The notes: generated from the letters alone by a model not told the origin. Positions 17,416 through 26,710 are shown, counted from the stretch's first letter. The stretch is DNA of 64,000 bases from Desulfosporosinus acidiphilus SJ4 (GCF_000255115.2 NC_018068.1:2141977-2205976); one strand, 5' to 3'. Made by a program: numbers and translations.

Positions 17416-17764
17416 ATGAAAAGAAAAGTATTTCAATCTGTCGCCTTGATACTCTGTATCGGTCTTATTGTTCTTGAAATAGGTTGTGTTCACCGAACTC
17501 CTTACGGCAGTACTCCTGAAAAAGCAATCAGTGTTTACTTGGACACTAACACAAGCAGTTATCGGATATTGGATGAAAAGAAGGATTCGTCATTTAGTTC
17601 GAACTCTACTCGATATATCGCAACGGTAGATTGTAAATATAAATTGGCGGGGAAGTAATCAAGGCAGAATCGATGGCGTAAACACATACTTCTTTAACCT
17701 GAAGAGGTCGGATAAAGGGTGGTATGTTGCTTCGGCTAATAGTGGTCCGAAAAGTAGACTCTAG
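17416..17764 (+). pseudogene. Frameshifted lipoprotein
   Basis: ATG 17416 opens a signal peptide with LEIGC. The mature part has STPEKAISVYLDTNTSSYRI, a pattern seen in small Firmicute lipoproteins. The frame ends at TAA 17656. Removing one G of GGGG near 17650 restores a frame that runs on for about 37 residues (SNQGRIDGVNTYFFNLKR...WYVASANSGPKSRL) to TAG 17762-17764. A one-base insertion in a G run has broken the gene, or it is a sequencing error. Confidence 0.7.
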
Positions 17765-17815
17765 GGGCATAAAGCATATTGGTTAAATCAGCATCTAATA
17801 TTTTGAGGCTTTTCT

Positions 17816-18425
17816 GTGATTACAAAAGGATTTAAGCTGGGGATGATGTTGCAGTTTTAGCGATAGGACCAGTATGTGTCTTTATATTCACCTTGGGAGG
17901 AAATAAGGGATTACAACTGCTGAATTGGCTGTTTTAGGCGTTGTGATAATTGATTCGTTTTACATATTGTTAGCGATATTTAGAATTGCATCAGTTATTG
18001 ATAAAGAAAGGGTAAAGCTGGTACTTAAACTCTTTGGTGCAATAATTGTTGCGATATTTGGGTTACATATCATCGTTGGTACATTTGGATGGGAAGTCTT
18101 GCCTAACGTGAGCTTATTCGACGGAATTAAAACAGAGAACTCGTTTGTTGAAGGAATGATTTTGACTGCATCAAACCCTTTAACGATACTATTTTGGACA
18201 GGGGTCTTTTCAAGTAAAATAGTTGAAGAAAAACTTACAAGAACTGATGTTTACTTTTTCGGTTTTGGTTCTGTATTATCAACAATATTCTTTTTGACAG
18301 TCATCGCGGTCATCGGTAGCATTACACGGCAATTCTTACCCGTTTTCATAATTTCAACGATTAATTTTTCCGTAGGGCTAGCATTAATATATTTTGCTTT
18401 TAGGATGTTCTTCAAGAAGACTTAA
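17816..18425 (+). pseudogene. LysE-type exporter, first copy, frameshifted twice near its start
   Basis: Compared with the intact copy at 40765-41373, this copy has two extra bases (CAGTTTTAGCG versus CAGTTAGC) near 17855 and loses one base near 17910. The GTG at 17816 therefore cannot be read through. From about 17925 on the frame is open for 166 residues, with typical LysE hydrophobic segments. An internal start would give a protein without its first transmembrane segment, so it is probably non-functional. Confidence 0.8.
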
Positions 18426-18457
18426 TAAGATTTTTAATTCCAAAGGAGTGGGGAGAT

Positions 18458-19015
18458 GTGAAATTGACAAAGAATACGGTCCCAGCAATTCTTATTTTCA
18501 GCCTGATAATATTACTTGTAGGGTGTAATAAAGAAAACAAATCTATCAATCTTAATGCTAGTCAAACCACTTCGGTAAACATCATTAAAGCAAGTAATAC
18601 CATAACCGCCAAGGTATCCTTTAACGTCATGGACTCCAAATTGCAACCGATTCAGGGTGTAAAAATAATGATAATCAATGGGGAAGGGGAGGTAATTGAT
18701 TCTATAACCTCTGATGACAAGGGAAAAGCAGAAAAGAAATTAACAGTCCCCATCGATAAAAGGTACTTCTGGGCAGACCCAAATGACTTAGGGACACGGG
18801 GAACAGTTACTGCAATAGCATTTAAAGAGGGTTATCGCGAGACCGTTCTTTTTGAAGTTCCTGTCAGTGAAGGTGATACAGTTCAACCATTCTATATGAG
18901 CCCAATCATCCCAGGGGAAAGAAATGAGCCAGATGTACAATTGGGGAATAATCATCATCTTGAAATACTTTCGCTTGTTGATAAGTACGCTCAATACTTA
19001 AAGAAGACGCATTAA
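18458..19015 (+). CDS. Lipoprotein with carboxypeptidase-regulatory/Ig-like domain
   Basis: 185 residues from GTG 18458 (GTGGGGAG upstream). Lipobox LVGC follows a hydrophobic signal. Residues about 50-135 look like a beta-sandwich repeat: VMDSKLQPIQGVKIMI, DSITSDDKGKAEKKL and TVTAIAFKEGYRETV match the pattern of CarboxypepD_reg/Big-type modules, which carry no catalysis and serve as surface spacers or binders. The ligand is unknown. Confidence 0.7.
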   Translation: MKLTKNTVPAILIFSLIILLVGCNKENKSINLNASQTTSVNIIKASNTITAKVSFNVMDSKLQPIQGVKIMIINGEGEVIDSITSDDKGKAEKKLTVPIDKRYFWADPNDLGTRGTVTAIAFKEGYRETVLFEVPVSEGDTVQPFYMSPIIPGERNEPDVQLGNNHHLEILSLVDKYAQYLKKTH

Positions 19016-19121
19016 TAGGTTTATTGAAACAGGGGTGGGTAATTTACAGTTAAGAAGTTCCTCTGTGAACTCAACCCCCAAGTTTTCAATCACTTAATTT
19101 AATGGAAGGTTTACGAGTTAA

Positions 19122-19940
19122 ATGTTAAAGAGAGTACCTTTACAAACGATTTCAGAACTACATAGAAGAACAGGAATTAAGCAAACTGAACCAGCAATCT
19201 TTACAAGGTTCCCTTACTTTGAATACTTCGAGAAACATAATCCCCACGACATAATACTAATGAATAGTACCTTGCAGGTTCTAGTTGCTATAACTTATCA
19301 CAATGATTATTACTCAGGATGTCATGTTCCCTTTCAATTTGAATTCACTTCGCCTATGCCTCTAATGAAATTTGTGAGTTTGCCAACAATACAGCTCTTT
19401 CCAAGTATCTTTAATGAACTCCGAGTCTTTACTAGGGATAACCTAATATCAGGAATTTGGGCAAAAGAACTTACTAAGGGAGCAATAAAGGCATATGAAA
19501 TGTTAAGACAAGATGGCAAAATAGATGATTGTCTTGCGACTTTATTTCGCACTAATACCTTACCAATTCCATTAAATGGAGATAATCCTCAAAATGTCAA
19601 GGCTTATGAATTCGTATCAAATAATGAACTACAGTCATTGGATGCGGTGGAACCGTATGTGTTTAGAAATAAGTTCTTTATGTACTTATTATCAGAACTT
19701 TCAAGAAATGGAAATACCATTGGAGCTTCCCCTTTACAAGGTTGGTCTAAAGATGAACTGGAATCCTGTAATTATTTCTACGATTTAAAGAAAATATGTA
19801 AGAGAGTGCTCGTCTATGGGTGGGGTGAACAATGGCAATCGACAGGCTTACTGGTTTCGGAGCCTTTAGATTTATTAAATTCTATTTTAAATCCAGACTT
19901 TTTCCACGCACATGTAATTGGAAAGGGATACTCCCTATGA
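19122..19940 (+). CDS. Hypothetical cytosolic protein
   Basis: 272 residues, no signal peptide or membrane segment, aromatic-rich (TRFPYFEYFEKHNPHD, HNDYYSGCHVPFQFEF). I do not recognise the family. The ribosome binding site is weak (GGAAGG about 20 bp ahead). The next gene, also unknown, follows after 43 bp, so they may be co-expressed. Confidence 0.55.
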   Translation: MLKRVPLQTISELHRRTGIKQTEPAIFTRFPYFEYFEKHNPHDIILMNSTLQVLVAITYHNDYYSGCHVPFQFEFTSPMPLMKFVSLPTIQLFPSIFNELRVFTRDNLISGIWAKELTKGAIKAYEMLRQDGKIDDCLATLFRTNTLPIPLNGDNPQNVKAYEFVSNNELQSLDAVEPYVFRNKFFMYLLSELSRNGNTIGASPLQGWSKDELESCNYFYDLKKICKRVLVYGWGEQWQSTGLLVSEPLDLLNSILNPDFFHAHVIGKGYSL

Positions 19941-19983
19941 ATCTTGGACTATTGGGTTTATTTTGAACTGGAGAGATTGAAGC

Positions 19984-20718
19984 ATGGAAAAAGTACCCAA
20001 AAGGCTAATTATAGACATTGAAATTAATAAGGTAATGGGAGTCTTTGTGTCTGAAAACGGCGAGAAATGCGACATTGTGTTTGCTGGGAAGGAAGTTATT
20101 TCAGTTTCTAAACATGAACAGGCTCATGAAATTTACAAACTACTGCAAGAGCACTGTGATGTGGTTTTCTGTACTACACAAGTACTGGAGGATTTCAAGT
20201 TCTATCCTATACCGATATTTTCGATTTTTGCTGTTGATAGTAAGGGTAATTGCTTTGGTACGATAGGCGGTTCTGGAAGTCTTGCTCAGGATGATTACCC
20301 CGTCGGATATGTGTGTCGCAACGGGATGTTCGGAAAAATAGCTAACAGCTTGAAAGAGTTTTTGGAACTAGTTACCTTCTACCCATACTGGTGGGATATC
20401 CTTAAGCGTGAGCAGATGGGAATGTCCTATAATATAAACGCGATGGAACTTGAAAAAATACAGGATAACTTACAATGCTCTGAACGCCAACGGAAGATTC
20501 AAGAAATACTCAAATTTTCTTACAATCCTAAATCCATTGAATTACTTATATCATGTATCAAAAGTCCGCCTGGATTTAAGGTTTATGCATCAAGGGAAGA
20601 GGCTCAAAAGGCAAATACATTTTTCGATACTACTCCATATTGGTCAGAATTGGAAAGGCAAAAGGAGCTTCTTTTGAAAAGCAAGAAAAAAGTTGATAAC
20701 CAATCGGTTGAATCGTGA
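19984..20718 (+). CDS. Hypothetical protein with SMI1/KNR4 (SUKH)-like features
   Basis: 244 residues, ATG 19984 with GGAGAG upstream. The middle section, PIPIFSIFAVDSKGNCFGTIGG, SGSLAQDDYPVGYV and GKIANSLKEFLELVTFYPYW, has the strand pattern and closing FLE motif of SUKH proteins, often immunity proteins to polymorphic toxins. No toxin gene is adjacent, so this is tentative. The last 89 bp overlap a convergent minus-strand gene. Confidence 0.55.
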   Translation: MEKVPKRLIIDIEINKVMGVFVSENGEKCDIVFAGKEVISVSKHEQAHEIYKLLQEHCDVVFCTTQVLEDFKFYPIPIFSIFAVDSKGNCFGTIGGSGSLAQDDYPVGYVCRNGMFGKIANSLKEFLELVTFYPYWWDILKREQMGMSYNINAMELEKIQDNLQCSERQRKIQEILKFSYNPKSIELLISCIKSPPGFKVYASREEAQKANTFFDTTPYWSELERQKELLLKSKKKVDNQSVES

Positions 20719-20881
20719 CAAGTTCAACATGTCCGCAATTAGGGCACACATAAGCCTTTACGCCACATGCTTTTCGTTTTAGCCCTTTTATTGGTTGTTC
20801 GAGGACAAGAACTCCCGCTCCAGTATTTAACCAAGCTGGCTTAATTGGTTGTTTGCAATTTATGCATTCTCTATTTTCCAT
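20630..20881 (-). CDS. Small zinc-ribbon protein
   Basis: 83 residues on the minus strand from ATG 20881, after AGGAGATGGAG. CINCKQ near the N-terminus and CPNCGHVELV form a two-CxxC zinc ribbon; GAGVLVLEQPIKGL lies between them. The 3' 89 bp overlap the convergent gene at 19984-20718, so the native C-terminus may have been replaced after a deletion. It is one of few minus-strand genes in the accessory array. Function unknown. Confidence 0.5.
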   Translation of the reverse strand: MENRECINCKQPIKPAWLNTGAGVLVLEQPIKGLKRKACGVKAYVCPNCGHVELVTIQPIGYQLFSCFSKEAPFAFPILTNME

Positions 20882-21025
20882 AAAGCTCCATCTCCTGTGT
20901 TTATGAATTTTAGATAGTTTATCTATGCGGACAACGCAGAATTGTTTGAGTAACGAAGTTCTTATACGAAAGAGTGGCATTTTGAAAGTCTCTCTTAAAG
21001 TAGAAATCATGGAGTTGAGGGGTTC

Positions 21026-21763
21026 ATGAAGCAGAATATTTACGACAATCCTATTTTCCATCAGTCATATATTAACCTGCGAGAAAAGGGAAAGGGACTT
21101 AATGATGTTCTTGAAATTCCTGCTTTTCGGTCTTTGTTACCCGATTTACATGACAAGAAGGTTTTGGATTTAGGTTGTGGCTTCGGGGAGTCGTGTAAAT
21201 GGTATGTTGTGAATGGAGCTAAGTGCGTTGTAGGGGTAGATATTTCCGATAAAATGATAACTAAAGCAAAACAGGAATTCAGCGACAACAGGATAGAATA
21301 CGTGAATCAGTCAATAGAGGACATTGAATTAAAACCTAACAACTTTGATTTAGTTTTAAGTTCATTAGCTTTCCATTATGTTGTTAATTTCGCGAAATTG
21401 GTCAAGCGAATATATGCTTGCGTCAGACCTGGTGGTACATTAATTTTTTCGCAGGAGCATCCAGTTGCAACAGCTAAGAAAGTTTCTGATGGATGGGTTA
21501 AAGACCAAAATGGGAAAAAGGTCCACTGGATATTAGATGACTATGCGGATGAGGGGATAAGAGAGCAGAGATGGTTTATAGACGGGGTAATTAAATATCA
21601 TAGGACGTTATCAACGATAATGAATACACTCATCCAAACTGGCTTTCAAATAGAAAGTGTACTAGAACCAACGGCTACCGTAGAATCAGAAGAAAAGAAT
21701 GAGTCGTTAAAAGAGGAGAGAAGAAGACCCCCATTCCTTATCGTTAAGGCTCAAAAACCATAA
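21026..21763 (+). CDS. Class I SAM-dependent methyltransferase
   Basis: 245 residues. SAM-binding motif I is VLDLGCGFGESCKWY; motif II region is VVGVDISDKMITKAK; then FDLVLSSLAFHYV and RPGGTLIFSQEHPV. This is a complete Methyltransf_11-type Rossmann domain. The substrate is unknown; relatives act on small molecules. ATG 21026 follows GAGGGG. A C-terminal piece of a different methyltransferase is at 36012. Confidence 0.85.
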   Translation: MKQNIYDNPIFHQSYINLREKGKGLNDVLEIPAFRSLLPDLHDKKVLDLGCGFGESCKWYVVNGAKCVVGVDISDKMITKAKQEFSDNRIEYVNQSIEDIELKPNNFDLVLSSLAFHYVVNFAKLVKRIYACVRPGGTLIFSQEHPVATAKKVSDGWVKDQNGKKVHWILDDYADEGIREQRWFIDGVIKYHRTLSTIMNTLIQTGFQIESVLEPTATVESEEKNESLKEERRRPPFLIVKAQKP

Positions 21764-21826
21764 ACATAGGGAAGTTAGACTTTGAAGGCAGATGAAGTTT
21801 AAGAATCTTAGGAAGAGGTAATCCAT

Positions 21827-22417
21827 TTGGATAATGAAAACAGTATTATAGACCTTAATAGTCGTAGAAAGGAACTTGACGGCAATGCTGATGAGGAAGG
21901 GGATGAAGATTGGGAAGATGACTATGAACTCATTAGCAAGGAGGATTATGAAGGATTAAAAAAGCTTAGACAGATGATGGCGGAGAATAACCCTGAAGAT
22001 ATCTATGCACAATGGCGTTTGGGAGAGGCTTATGTTTTATGTAAAGAGTACGAAAAAGCAATTGATTATTTGAAACCGTTATATATAAATAACCCCGATA
22101 ATGAGGATATTCAACATTCGATTTTGGATGCTTTGTTTGCATTAGGAAAGAGCGAAAAAGACTTCAATTGGATTTCAACTCCCAAAATATTAAGACTGAA
22201 CGAGGAAACAACGGATTTTTGTTATGATTACCTAAAAGGAAAAAGGAAAGGGAGAGAATTGGACGACGTATATTGTCAGCTACTTGTAGAGGGATATCTT
22301 ACTTTTAATGAAGCAGAACTTCTAAATCATTTGACTAAAGATGAAAGGTTTGAATTCCAAAGCGATACATATGTTCAGGGCACAATATTGAGGGTTAAGA
22401 AGAAAATGAAAAAGTAG
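21827..22417 (+). CDS. TPR-like cytosolic protein
   Basis: 196 residues from TTG 21827 (GAAGAGG upstream). Very acidic N-terminus (DEEGDEDWEDDYELISKED). One tetratricopeptide-like unit at about 50-95: NNPEDIYAQWRLGEAYVLCK, EYEKAIDYLKPLYINNPDNEDI. The C-terminal half (FDLLKGKRKGREL, LTFNEAELLNHLTKDERF, residues read by eye) is unassigned. It is probably a protein-binding adaptor. Confidence 0.6.
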   Translation: MDNENSIIDLNSRRKELDGNADEEGDEDWEDDYELISKEDYEGLKKLRQMMAENNPEDIYAQWRLGEAYVLCKEYEKAIDYLKPLYINNPDNEDIQHSILDALFALGKSEKDFNWISTPKILRLNEETTDFCYDYLKGKRKGRELDDVYCQLLVEGYLTFNEAELLNHLTKDERFEFQSDTYVQGTILRVKKKMKK

Positions 22418-22612
22418 GCTTCCAAGAGGACACCCCCTCTATGTCGTGGACAGGCTAAAGGGGAAAATGCTGTGGAAAATAGATAACGGTTTTGTTTGAT
22501 GAGTAAATTAATGGGGAGAAATGGATTACGATAAATTATGTTATAATCCTAAACTATAATACATTCGTAGAAATATTGCAGTATAGCCAAATTATAAAAG
22601 GGAGGAAGAATA

Positions 22613-22771
22613 GTGCAAGGGATAGCTACAGGTATTATACTGGCGATATTATTAATCGTAATTTTGGAAATAAGCAGATTTTTTAGACGGATAAGCAATT
22701 TATCAAGAGAAATAGATGATTTAAAGAATAAAGTAAGTAATATCGATGAATTTCTGAATAATTATAAATAA
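22613..22771 (+). CDS. 52-residue single-span membrane protein
   Basis: GTG 22613 has a strong GGGAGGAAG upstream. The product is one hydrophobic helix (GIATGIILAILLIVILEI) followed by a charged coiled-coil-like tail (ISRFFRRISNLSREIDDLKN). A similar design is seen in the 54-residue product at 46716. Function unknown. Confidence 0.6.
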   Translation: MQGIATGIILAILLIVILEISRFFRRISNLSREIDDLKNKVSNIDEFLNNYK

Positions 22772-22827
22772 TTTCATGATATTTATTTCACATTCTTTTA
22801 AAACTTTGAGGTATTCGTAGCAAATAA

Positions 22828-22862
22828 AGCGTCACAAGGTAAGTTCTCCAAATTATTACAAT
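22828..22862 (+). repeat. 35-bp intergenic repeat, copy 1
   Basis: Starts AGCGTCACAAG and contains TTC, CAAATT and TTA blocks. It matches 23834-23868 at about 27 of 35 bases, and a weaker third copy is near 24743-24765. It lies just after a copy of the ATTCGTAG motif (22812). Confidence 0.5.
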
Positions 22863-22940
22863 GAACCAAATGATGGAAGATGGTATGAGACATATTCAAG
22901 AATAATAATGCGGTGCAAATTTTTAAGAGGAGTAAAGTTA

Positions 22941-23375
22941 ATGATTATCAGGGAAATGATTGCCGAGGACATACCTCAACTTGCTCGGTTGTACAAACAA
23001 TTTTGGAATGAAGAGTCCTCTGTTGAAGCCATGCATAAGCAGTTTAATAAATTGCAAAAAAACAGGTCGCATATATTAGTCAGTGCCATCCAAAATAAAG
23101 CGTTAATCGGCTCCGTTATGGGAGTAATATGCGAGGAATTATATGGTGATTGTAAGCCTTTTCTAGTCCTAGAAAACATGATAGTTGATAAAACATATAG
23201 AAACCAAGGAGTTGGAAAGGCACTAGTATCTGAACTTGAGAAAATTGCTACAAAAAGAAATTGTACTCAAGTAATACTTGTAACAGAAAGCAACAGAATT
23301 GATGCCTGTAAATTTTATGAGTCAGCAGGATATAGTTCACAAACGCATAAAGGCTTTAAAAAGAAGCTCAAATGA
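22941..23375 (+). CDS. GNAT-family N-acetyltransferase
   Basis: 144 residues. ATG 22941 has AGAGGAG at good spacing. LENMIVDKTYRNQGVGKALV carries the R-N-Q-G-V-G acetyl-CoA loop, and VTESNRIDACKFYESAGY the C-terminal motif. Aminoglycoside-acetyltransferase-like relatives are common, but the substrate is unknown. Confidence 0.87.
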   Translation: MIIREMIAEDIPQLARLYKQFWNEESSVEAMHKQFNKLQKNRSHILVSAIQNKALIGSVMGVICEELYGDCKPFLVLENMIVDKTYRNQGVGKALVSELEKIATKRNCTQVILVTESNRIDACKFYESAGYSSQTHKGFKKKLK

Positions 23376-23403
23376 TGAGTGTTACGCACTATTCTGATGT
23401 TGC

Positions 23404-23420
23404 GACGTATTTGTAGCATA
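23404..23420 (+). repeat. Recurrent intergenic motif GACGYATTYGTAGSATA
   Basis: GACGTATTTGTAGCATA, preceded by ATGTTGC as at 15672-15678. CACTAT upstream and ATAGTG downstream may pair around it. Confidence 0.55.
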
Positions 23421-23462
23421 TAGTGAAGCAAAAGCAAATTAGAAAAATTAGGAGGTGGTTAT

Positions 23463-23786
23463 ATGTTTTTTGAGTATATTGAGGCTAACCGAAATAGAGT
23501 TATTTCCATTGGGGTTATTATGATTGCATTAGGATTGATACTCGGAGTATCCTATAGTACAATAGTATCCCCTATCCTGACAGTCATTGGATATATATTA
23601 TATTAAGTTTTGTAGAAATCCCAAGCAATTATTGGCAAAATTATTGTCTTTATAGTTATTTCCGATATATTTTTTTATTTGGCTACACTGATTGAAAATA
23701 AATACTTTAGTGTTATTTACGATGTCATTTATAGTTTTATTCTTATAGGAGCCATACGACTTATAGTAAGAGAAAAGCAGAAATGA
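23463..23786 (+). pseudogene. Small membrane protein split by two in-frame stops
   Basis: ATG 23463 follows a perfect AGGAGGT and encodes 47 residues with a hydrophobic span, ending at TAA 23604-23606. The same frame has TAG at 23613 and then stays open for about 56 codons (IIGKIIVFIVISDIFFYLATL...) to TGA 23784-23786, again membrane-like. An original protein of about 105 residues with three or more spans seems to have been cut. The first 47-residue part may still be made. Confidence 0.5.
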
Positions 23787-23833
23787 TTATAGAGGAAAGG
23801 TTTGAGAACTACAAAATCTTATTTTTCTGAAAT

Positions 23834-23868
23834 AGCGTCACAAGTCAGGTTCCACAAATTCTTATAAC
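23834..23868 (+). repeat. 35-bp intergenic repeat, copy 2
   Basis: See 22828-22862. The shared start is AGCGTCACAAG, and AAATT.TTA is conserved further on. Confidence 0.5.
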
Positions 23869-23947
23869 TGCTACGTGCTGGTAGATTATTTGGGACTCCA
23901 AAAAACAGAAGAGGGTATAATTGACAATGCAGAGAGGAGGAATATTT

Positions 23948-24727
23948 TTGAAGAGAATTATGTTATTTTGTATTCCTGTAATAATTTTTAGTTTCCTTGT
24001 GTCAGGTTGTAATCAAAAAGTTGAACATCAGGTACAAACGAATACGCCACAATTGAAATTACCCACTCAAACATCATTACCACAAAATAATAGCAATCAT
24101 ATCATTGTTAAGCCTACCGTAAAAAGCACAACGCCTGAACCGATTCCAGAACTTAATAATATTAAGAATACTATGTATCCAGATGTTGTTGCCGAGGTCG
24201 GGGATACAAAAATAACTGGTTTACAGCTAACTATGGAAGAAGCAATTAAGCGGAATAATAATGTCTATATGAAAAAGCCACAGAATCAATCTTTTTATGA
24301 AAAAGTTGCACTAGGACAGTTAATAACGAATGACTTAATCGATACTGAGATAAAAAAGCAAGGAATAACGGCAACAGATGATGAAATCAAATCTTCCATA
24401 GAACAAGATGAGAAATTTTATGACTCATTGCCAGATAATGCCCCTGCAAAAATCACTTTCATGCAAACAATTAAGGCTGATGGATTTAACAGTATAACCG
24501 ATTATATGAATTCTCCAAAGACAATAAACGCAGTTAAAAAGACATTAGCAACTGGAAAACTTAGAAACATTATTCTACAATCGGTTCCAAAAGGACAGAA
24601 TGGACCAGCAAAAGCTTGGGATGATTATATTGATAAGCTAATAAATGAGGGTAATTATAAAATATTTATCCCAGTAGATATAAAAGGTTATCAACAAATA
24701 GAACAGCAAGTTGACCTTGGAAATTAA
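23948..24727 (+). CDS. SurA/PrsA-N-like lipoprotein
   Basis: About 259 residues. TTG 23948 follows GAGGAGG and gives a clean lipoprotein signal (lipobox VSGC). A low-complexity Thr/Pro/Gln linker (about 25-75) is followed by VVAEVGDTKITGLQLTMEEA, VALGQLITNDLIDTEIKKQGITATDDEI, the N-terminal chaperone fold of SurA/PrsA-type proteins. The peptidyl-prolyl isomerase domain is absent. It probably acts outside the membrane in protein folding or as a spare copy. Confidence 0.72.
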   Translation: MKRIMLFCIPVIIFSFLVSGCNQKVEHQVQTNTPQLKLPTQTSLPQNNSNHIIVKPTVKSTTPEPIPELNNIKNTMYPDVVAEVGDTKITGLQLTMEEAIKRNNNVYMKKPQNQSFYEKVALGQLITNDLIDTEIKKQGITATDDEIKSSIEQDEKFYDSLPDNAPAKITFMQTIKADGFNSITDYMNSPKTINAVKKTLATGKLRNIILQSVPKGQNGPAKAWDDYIDKLINEGNYKIFIPVDIKGYQQIEQQVDLGN

Positions 24728-24825
24728 TATTGAAGTCTTGAGGTACTTCACAAAATTCTTATTTCGCACCTATTTAGTAGGAATAAACAGGGCAAATTGG
24801 ATTCTTCAATAAAAGGGGTGAGAAT

Positions 24826-25293
24826 ATGGAGATAACAATTGTTCAAGGAGAGATTAAATACTTAGAGGATTGTTTAGAAGCCTTAATGAATTCTGAACTA
24901 GCAAGTATTTACCTTCCAGATGAAAATGTGGCAAGAAACCATTTGATTGAAGCATTTAAGAGAAAAGAAATGTATTTAGCGTTAGATAGAGAAGGTAAGT
25001 GTATAGGATACATAAGGTTTGTTTTAAATGGTATGTTTTATGATTTTCCATATGTATGTAACATAGCTGTTAAGGAAAATTTTCGCAGGCAGGGCATAGG
25101 AAAAAGGCTTTTAGGTTTTTTTGAAGACATAGGTTTTATGCATTCAGATAAAGTGTTTCTCCTAGTAAGTGGCTTTAATAAGCAAGCTAAAAAATTGTAT
25201 GAATCAATTGGTTATAAACAGATTGGTAGTATTGATGACCTTTTTAAAGACGGAATATTGGAATATATAATGATGAAAGTCAAATCATTGTGA
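24826..25293 (+). CDS. GNAT-family N-acetyltransferase
   Basis: 155 residues, ATG 24826 after GGGGTGAG. VCNIAVKENFRRQGIGKRLL has the R-R-Q-G-I-G loop; LVSGFNKQAKKLYESIGY is the C-terminal motif. The substrate is unknown. Confidence 0.87.
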   Translation: MEITIVQGEIKYLEDCLEALMNSELASIYLPDENVARNHLIEAFKRKEMYLALDREGKCIGYIRFVLNGMFYDFPYVCNIAVKENFRRQGIGKRLLGFFEDIGFMHSDKVFLLVSGFNKQAKKLYESIGYKQIGSIDDLFKDGILEYIMMKVKSL

Positions 25294-25523
25294 GTTGTAG
25301 TATAGAGCGATTCTTGTCAGGTTGTTTGCTCCAATTACGTATTGGTACGATATAGAGCCTATGGCTGTAAGGCTTAAACTGCTAATTGGTCCTGGTTAAC
25401 TTCAAGATATTCTATAACCCAGTAGTATAAATCCTCCGCCCTAATCAGTGTTGGACGGACACATAGAGAACCAGGCGGAATTGCCACTCACTATACAAAT
25501 TTCAATAAGTTTAGGAGATTAAC

Positions 25524-26000
25524 ATGATGCCGTTGCTTGATTTCCAACCAGTTACCTCTAAGCGTCTTGAGGTATTTGAAGAAATAATCAACTCAAATAA
25601 AGAATATAACTTGTTATCTGAAGGTCATGCTGTACTTAGTGATGCAGAAATCCTAGAGATGTACGAATCATCTAAAAGACTAGGTGCAGTGACGTGTTTT
25701 GTTGTTTACGATGGTTGTCCAGTTGGGGTAATTGATTACCTCATGGAGAATCCGTCTGACAAGATGCCGTGGTTAGGTTTGCTGATGATACATGCCCAGC
25801 ATCAAAGAAAAGGATACGCTATCGAAGCACTAAAAAAATTCGAGTGTTTAATGCGGAATGAAGGTTTAAAGAAAGTACGCCTGGGCGTTATCAAAGGAAA
25901 TAACCGTGCGTTAAATTTCTGGATTAATAGGGGATTTATCTTTTATCGTGAGAAACTGGGAGATAAATTTATGGTGATGTGTTTTGAAAAGGAGTTGTGA
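25524..26000 (+). CDS. GNAT-family N-acetyltransferase
   Basis: 158 residues, ATG 25524 after TTAGGAG. LGLLMIHAQHQRKGYAIEAL contains Q-R-K-G-Y-A; KVRLGVIKGNNRALNFWINR is the C-terminal part. The 230 bp upstream hold no gene, only a weak CCGCC/GGCGG pairing. The substrate is unknown. Confidence 0.85.
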   Translation: MMPLLDFQPVTSKRLEVFEEIINSNKEYNLLSEGHAVLSDAEILEMYESSKRLGAVTCFVVYDGCPVGVIDYLMENPSDKMPWLGLLMIHAQHQRKGYAIEALKKFECLMRNEGLKKVRLGVIKGNNRALNFWINRGFIFYREKLGDKFMVMCFEKEL

Positions 26001-26082
26001 AATTTAAAAGACTCTTACCTATCAACGTATTTTGCAAGTTGATTTTCCCGAAAGTTGCAAAATGAGTATATTTGCAATCCGC

Positions 26083-26130
26083 ATGCCCTTAGATAGTTTT
26101 GGCATTTTCTATCTGAGGGCATTTCTCTTT
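26083..26130 (+). terminator. Rho-independent terminator
   Basis: ATGCCCTTAGATAG (26083-26096) pairs, with one G-U wobble, with CTATCTGAGGGCAT (26109-26122). TTCTCTTT follows. Confidence 0.75.
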
Positions 26131-26239
26131 AGAAATAGTATGCTATTTCGCCATGATTCGCAATTAATATGGGATATAGTTGTAATAACTAAAGTTGCAC
26201 TTGACAAAGTTTCTTGCTTCTGAAGGAGTTGTCGGGGTA

Positions 26240-26710
26240 ATGAAAGAGAATGCTATGGTGAATACAGGTCATTTAAGAAGATTAAGATTTATTGAAGCCG
26301 TTATATCAAATATTCACTTTGCCTTAGTGTTGTTTTTGTTTTTCGTGATGCCAGTGTATATGGGATTGCCGACACGCGTAACCGCGAGTCTTATTCTTAT
26401 GCTTTTTTTAAGTGATATCAAATTTGGTAAAAGCTTAAAAAGGTTTCTTTATGTTCGGCTATTTCCGCTTATGAAACCACTATGGGACTATGAGCAACAG
26501 AGGTTGACATCCGATAAATCGAGACGCAACGATATGATTTATAGGGTTTTTATTGTAACAGTGATTATAGGCTTTATTTTTGTCATGATATATCCTCCCC
26601 CAATGCCCAAACAAATTAATTGGGAATCATTAAGATACTCACTTTCAGGTAGCTTAATTGGCTTTAATATCGGAATGATTTTGAAAACCATGACTGAGAA
26701 ATTCGATTAG
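26240..26710 (+). CDS. Membrane protein, unknown
   Basis: About 156 residues with ATG 26240 behind GGAGTTGTCGGGG; an upstream TTG (26195) is possible. Two hydrophobic spans near the N-terminus (ALVLFLFFVMPVYMG and SLILMLFLSD) and one or two near the C-terminus (VFIVTVIIGFIFVMIY). The loop FPLMKPLWDYEQQRLTSDKS recurs as a fragment at 44512-44579, so a second copy once existed. Function unknown. Confidence 0.6.
   Translation: MKENAMVNTGHLRRLRFIEAVISNIHFALVLFLFFVMPVYMGLPTRVTASLILMLFLSDIKFGKSLKRFLYVRLFPLMKPLWDYEQQRLTSDKSRRNDMIYRVFIVTVIIGFIFVMIYPPPMPKQINWESLRYSLSGSLIGFNIGMILKTMTEKFD

Larger units (their letters stand above)
14167..18440 (+). repeat. Block present again, rearranged, at 39573-41388
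   Basis: Bases 14167-15289 match 39573-40696, and 17760-18440 match 40709-41388. The 2.47 kb between (15290-17759) is missing from the second copy. The block contains the end of a GNAT gene, a membrane protein gene, an epimerase-like gene, four small genes and a LysE gene. Confidence 0.85.

Noticed and set aside
26032-26223. 63-codon open frame
   Set aside because: It runs straight through a clear terminator (26083-26122) and has no ribosome binding site or recognisable product.
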